Source of the DNA: Ignavibacteria bacterium
GTDB lineage: Bacteria; Bacteroidota; Ignavibacteria; SZUA-365
NCBI GenBank assembly: GCA_016720835.1
Contig: JADKJW010000002.1
Span: 124,001 to 188,000, forward strand
Direction of reading: 5' to 3'
Length of the DNA: 64,000 nucleotides
Positions 63,337 through 64,000 of this stretch are shown piece after piece. Position 1 is the stretch's first letter. Each line of letters begins with the position of its first letter. The notes under the pieces were generated by a model, which was not told where the DNA came from, did no database searches, and saw only the letters and a list, made by a program, of their open reading frames with translations. A program made the translations under genes and the position numbers.

Positions 63337-63821
63337 GACCGAAACCCTCCAAAGAGCTCGCCTTCGCGTTTTGCATCGACGGGGAGGTCCGGCGCCTGCG
63401 CGGCGGCGACGGCGAGACGGTCGCAGCGTTCGTTGTAGACATCGCCCGCATGACCCGGAGTCCAGCGGAACGCGACCTCGTGTTTCCAGCACAGGTACAG
63501 CACGCGCGTCCACAGGTCGGGATTCAGCGCCCGCTCTTTCTTGTTGCGCATCCAGCCGTTGTTCTTCCAGCGTTCCGCCCAGCCCTTGGTGACCGCATCC
63601 ACGATGTAGCGCGAATCCGTATAGACCGTGACCTCGCATTCCTCCTTGAGCGATTCGAGGGCGACGATGACGGCCATCAACTCCATGCGGTTATTGGTGG
63701 TGGCGCGAAAGCCGCCGGAGAGTTCCTTTTCGGTGCCGTTGTAGAGCAGGATGGCGCCGTAGCCGCCCGGGCCGGGATTGCCCGAACAGGCGCCGTCGGT
63801 GTAGATGGTGACGTGTTTCAC
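63333..63821 (-). CDS. rnhA: Ribonuclease HI
   Basis: A 162-residue RNase HI that cleaves the RNA strand of RNA-DNA hybrids. [20 protein letters not shown] has the first catalytic Asp, [20 protein letters not shown] the Glu, [20 protein letters not shown] the second Asp, and [20 protein letters not shown] the last His/Asp. All catalytic residues are present. The start at 63821 leads directly into the first strand. It overlaps xylB by four bases. Confidence 0.97.
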   Translation of the reverse strand: MKHVTIYTDGACSGNPGPGGYGAILLYNGTEKELSGGFRATTNNRMELMAVIVALESLKEECEVTVYTDSRYIVDAVTKGWAERWKNNGWMRNKKERALNPDLWTRVLYLCWKHEVAFRWTPGHAGDVYNERCDRLAVAAAQAPDLPVDAKREGELFGGFRS

Positions 63822-63852
63822 GTGGTGAGCGGGTGCGTTGATGTGGGAGAAG

Positions 63853-63876
63853 GAATTCAGAATTCAGAATCCAGAA
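63853..63876. repeat. GAATTCAGAATTCAGAATCC repeat (family B), copy 2
   Basis: A short array of the same sequence as at 44268-44338, placed 30 bp upstream of rnhA. Confidence 0.75.
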
Positions 63877-63940
63877 TAAAGAAAATTCGGACGTGACTCA
63901 TGGATGCGAGCGTCGGAGAAATCGAATTCATGACACACTG

Positions 63941-64000
63941 TTAGAATGTCAGGGGTGGAAGCGCGGGCAGGCGTTCGGGGCGCGAGGCGCGGGCGCGGAT
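63941..64000 (-). CDS. Possible 3' end of a further minus-strand gene
   Basis: An open frame runs from the window edge to a TAA at 63941 (ending RPERLPALPPLTF). Only 19 codons are seen. The ending in an aromatic residue would fit an outer-membrane protein, but this is too little to assign. Confidence 0.25.
   Translation of the reverse strand: MRARASRPERLPALPPLTF

Overview
The window comes from a high-GC, Gram-negative, LPS-bearing member of the Bacteroidota/Chlorobiota (FCB) superphylum, most like the Ignavibacteria/Kapabacteria-type lineages; the exact lineage cannot be fixed from sequence alone. The evidence is: several secreted proteins with type IX secretion (T9SS) C-terminal sorting domains, a PorD-type T9SS gene, a TonB-dependent receptor with a carboxypeptidase-like plug extension, a Kdo transferase, and a recurring promoter of the form TTG-N20-TAnnTTTG, which is the Bacteroidota housekeeping pattern rather than the enterobacterial one.

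Layout. 0-4.7 kb (minus): end of a secreted beta-helix protein, a lipoprotein, a small membrane protein, a YibQ-like anchored protein, an enoyl-CoA hydratase and a PorV-like barrel protein. 4.7-8.3 kb (plus, one minus): PorD, a radical SAM/SPASM protein and a Spy/LTXXQ-type periplasmic protein. 8.4-14.2 kb (minus): a long operon-like run combining peroxide and redox defence (dodecin, two peroxiredoxins, rhodanese, rubrerythrin, a CCG-type Fe-S oxidoreductase, DUF3501) with a set that fits tetrahydrobiopterin synthesis (animal-type 6-pyruvoyl-tetrahydropterin synthase, GTP cyclohydrolase I, a short-chain reductase). 14.2-22.5 kb (minus): alpha-glucan phosphorylase, a T9SS-exported subtilase, and an MltD-like lytic transglycosylase with seven LysM repeats. 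22.9-33.3 kb (minus): a 1,800-codon Ser/Thr kinase-ATPase-histidine kinase gene that overlaps the first of four glycosyltransferase genes. 33.5-38.1 kb (plus): ATP-grasp enzyme, GCS2-type carboxylate-amine ligase, M29-like aminopeptidase and Kdo transferase. 38.3-44.9 kb: MazG, PadR regulator, TonB-dependent receptor, FtsX, methyltransferase, uridine kinase. 45-53 kb: a 3.86-kb tandem duplication of a large T9SS-exported protein together with its upstream region. 53-58.9 kb: tRNA-Leu, lipoproteins, NHL protein, SSB, tRNA-Val, a lectin-domain T9SS protein. 58.9-63.8 kb (minus): RNase H, xylulokinase, Gfo/Idh/MocA oxidoreductase, nitrilase-family amidase and a sugar nucleotidyltransferase.

The genes are tightly packed, with many ATGA or TGATG stop/start overlaps. 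The short intergenic gaps are full of dispersed low-complexity repeat modules, some read into the C-termini of genes. One set looks like an undescribed MITE-like element: a perfect 20-bp inverted repeat bounding a variable number of hairpin cores. Six genes are broken by single-base frame shifts, at least two of them in homopolymers. That points at least partly to sequence errors in the assembly, so these genes should not be taken as inactive without checking.
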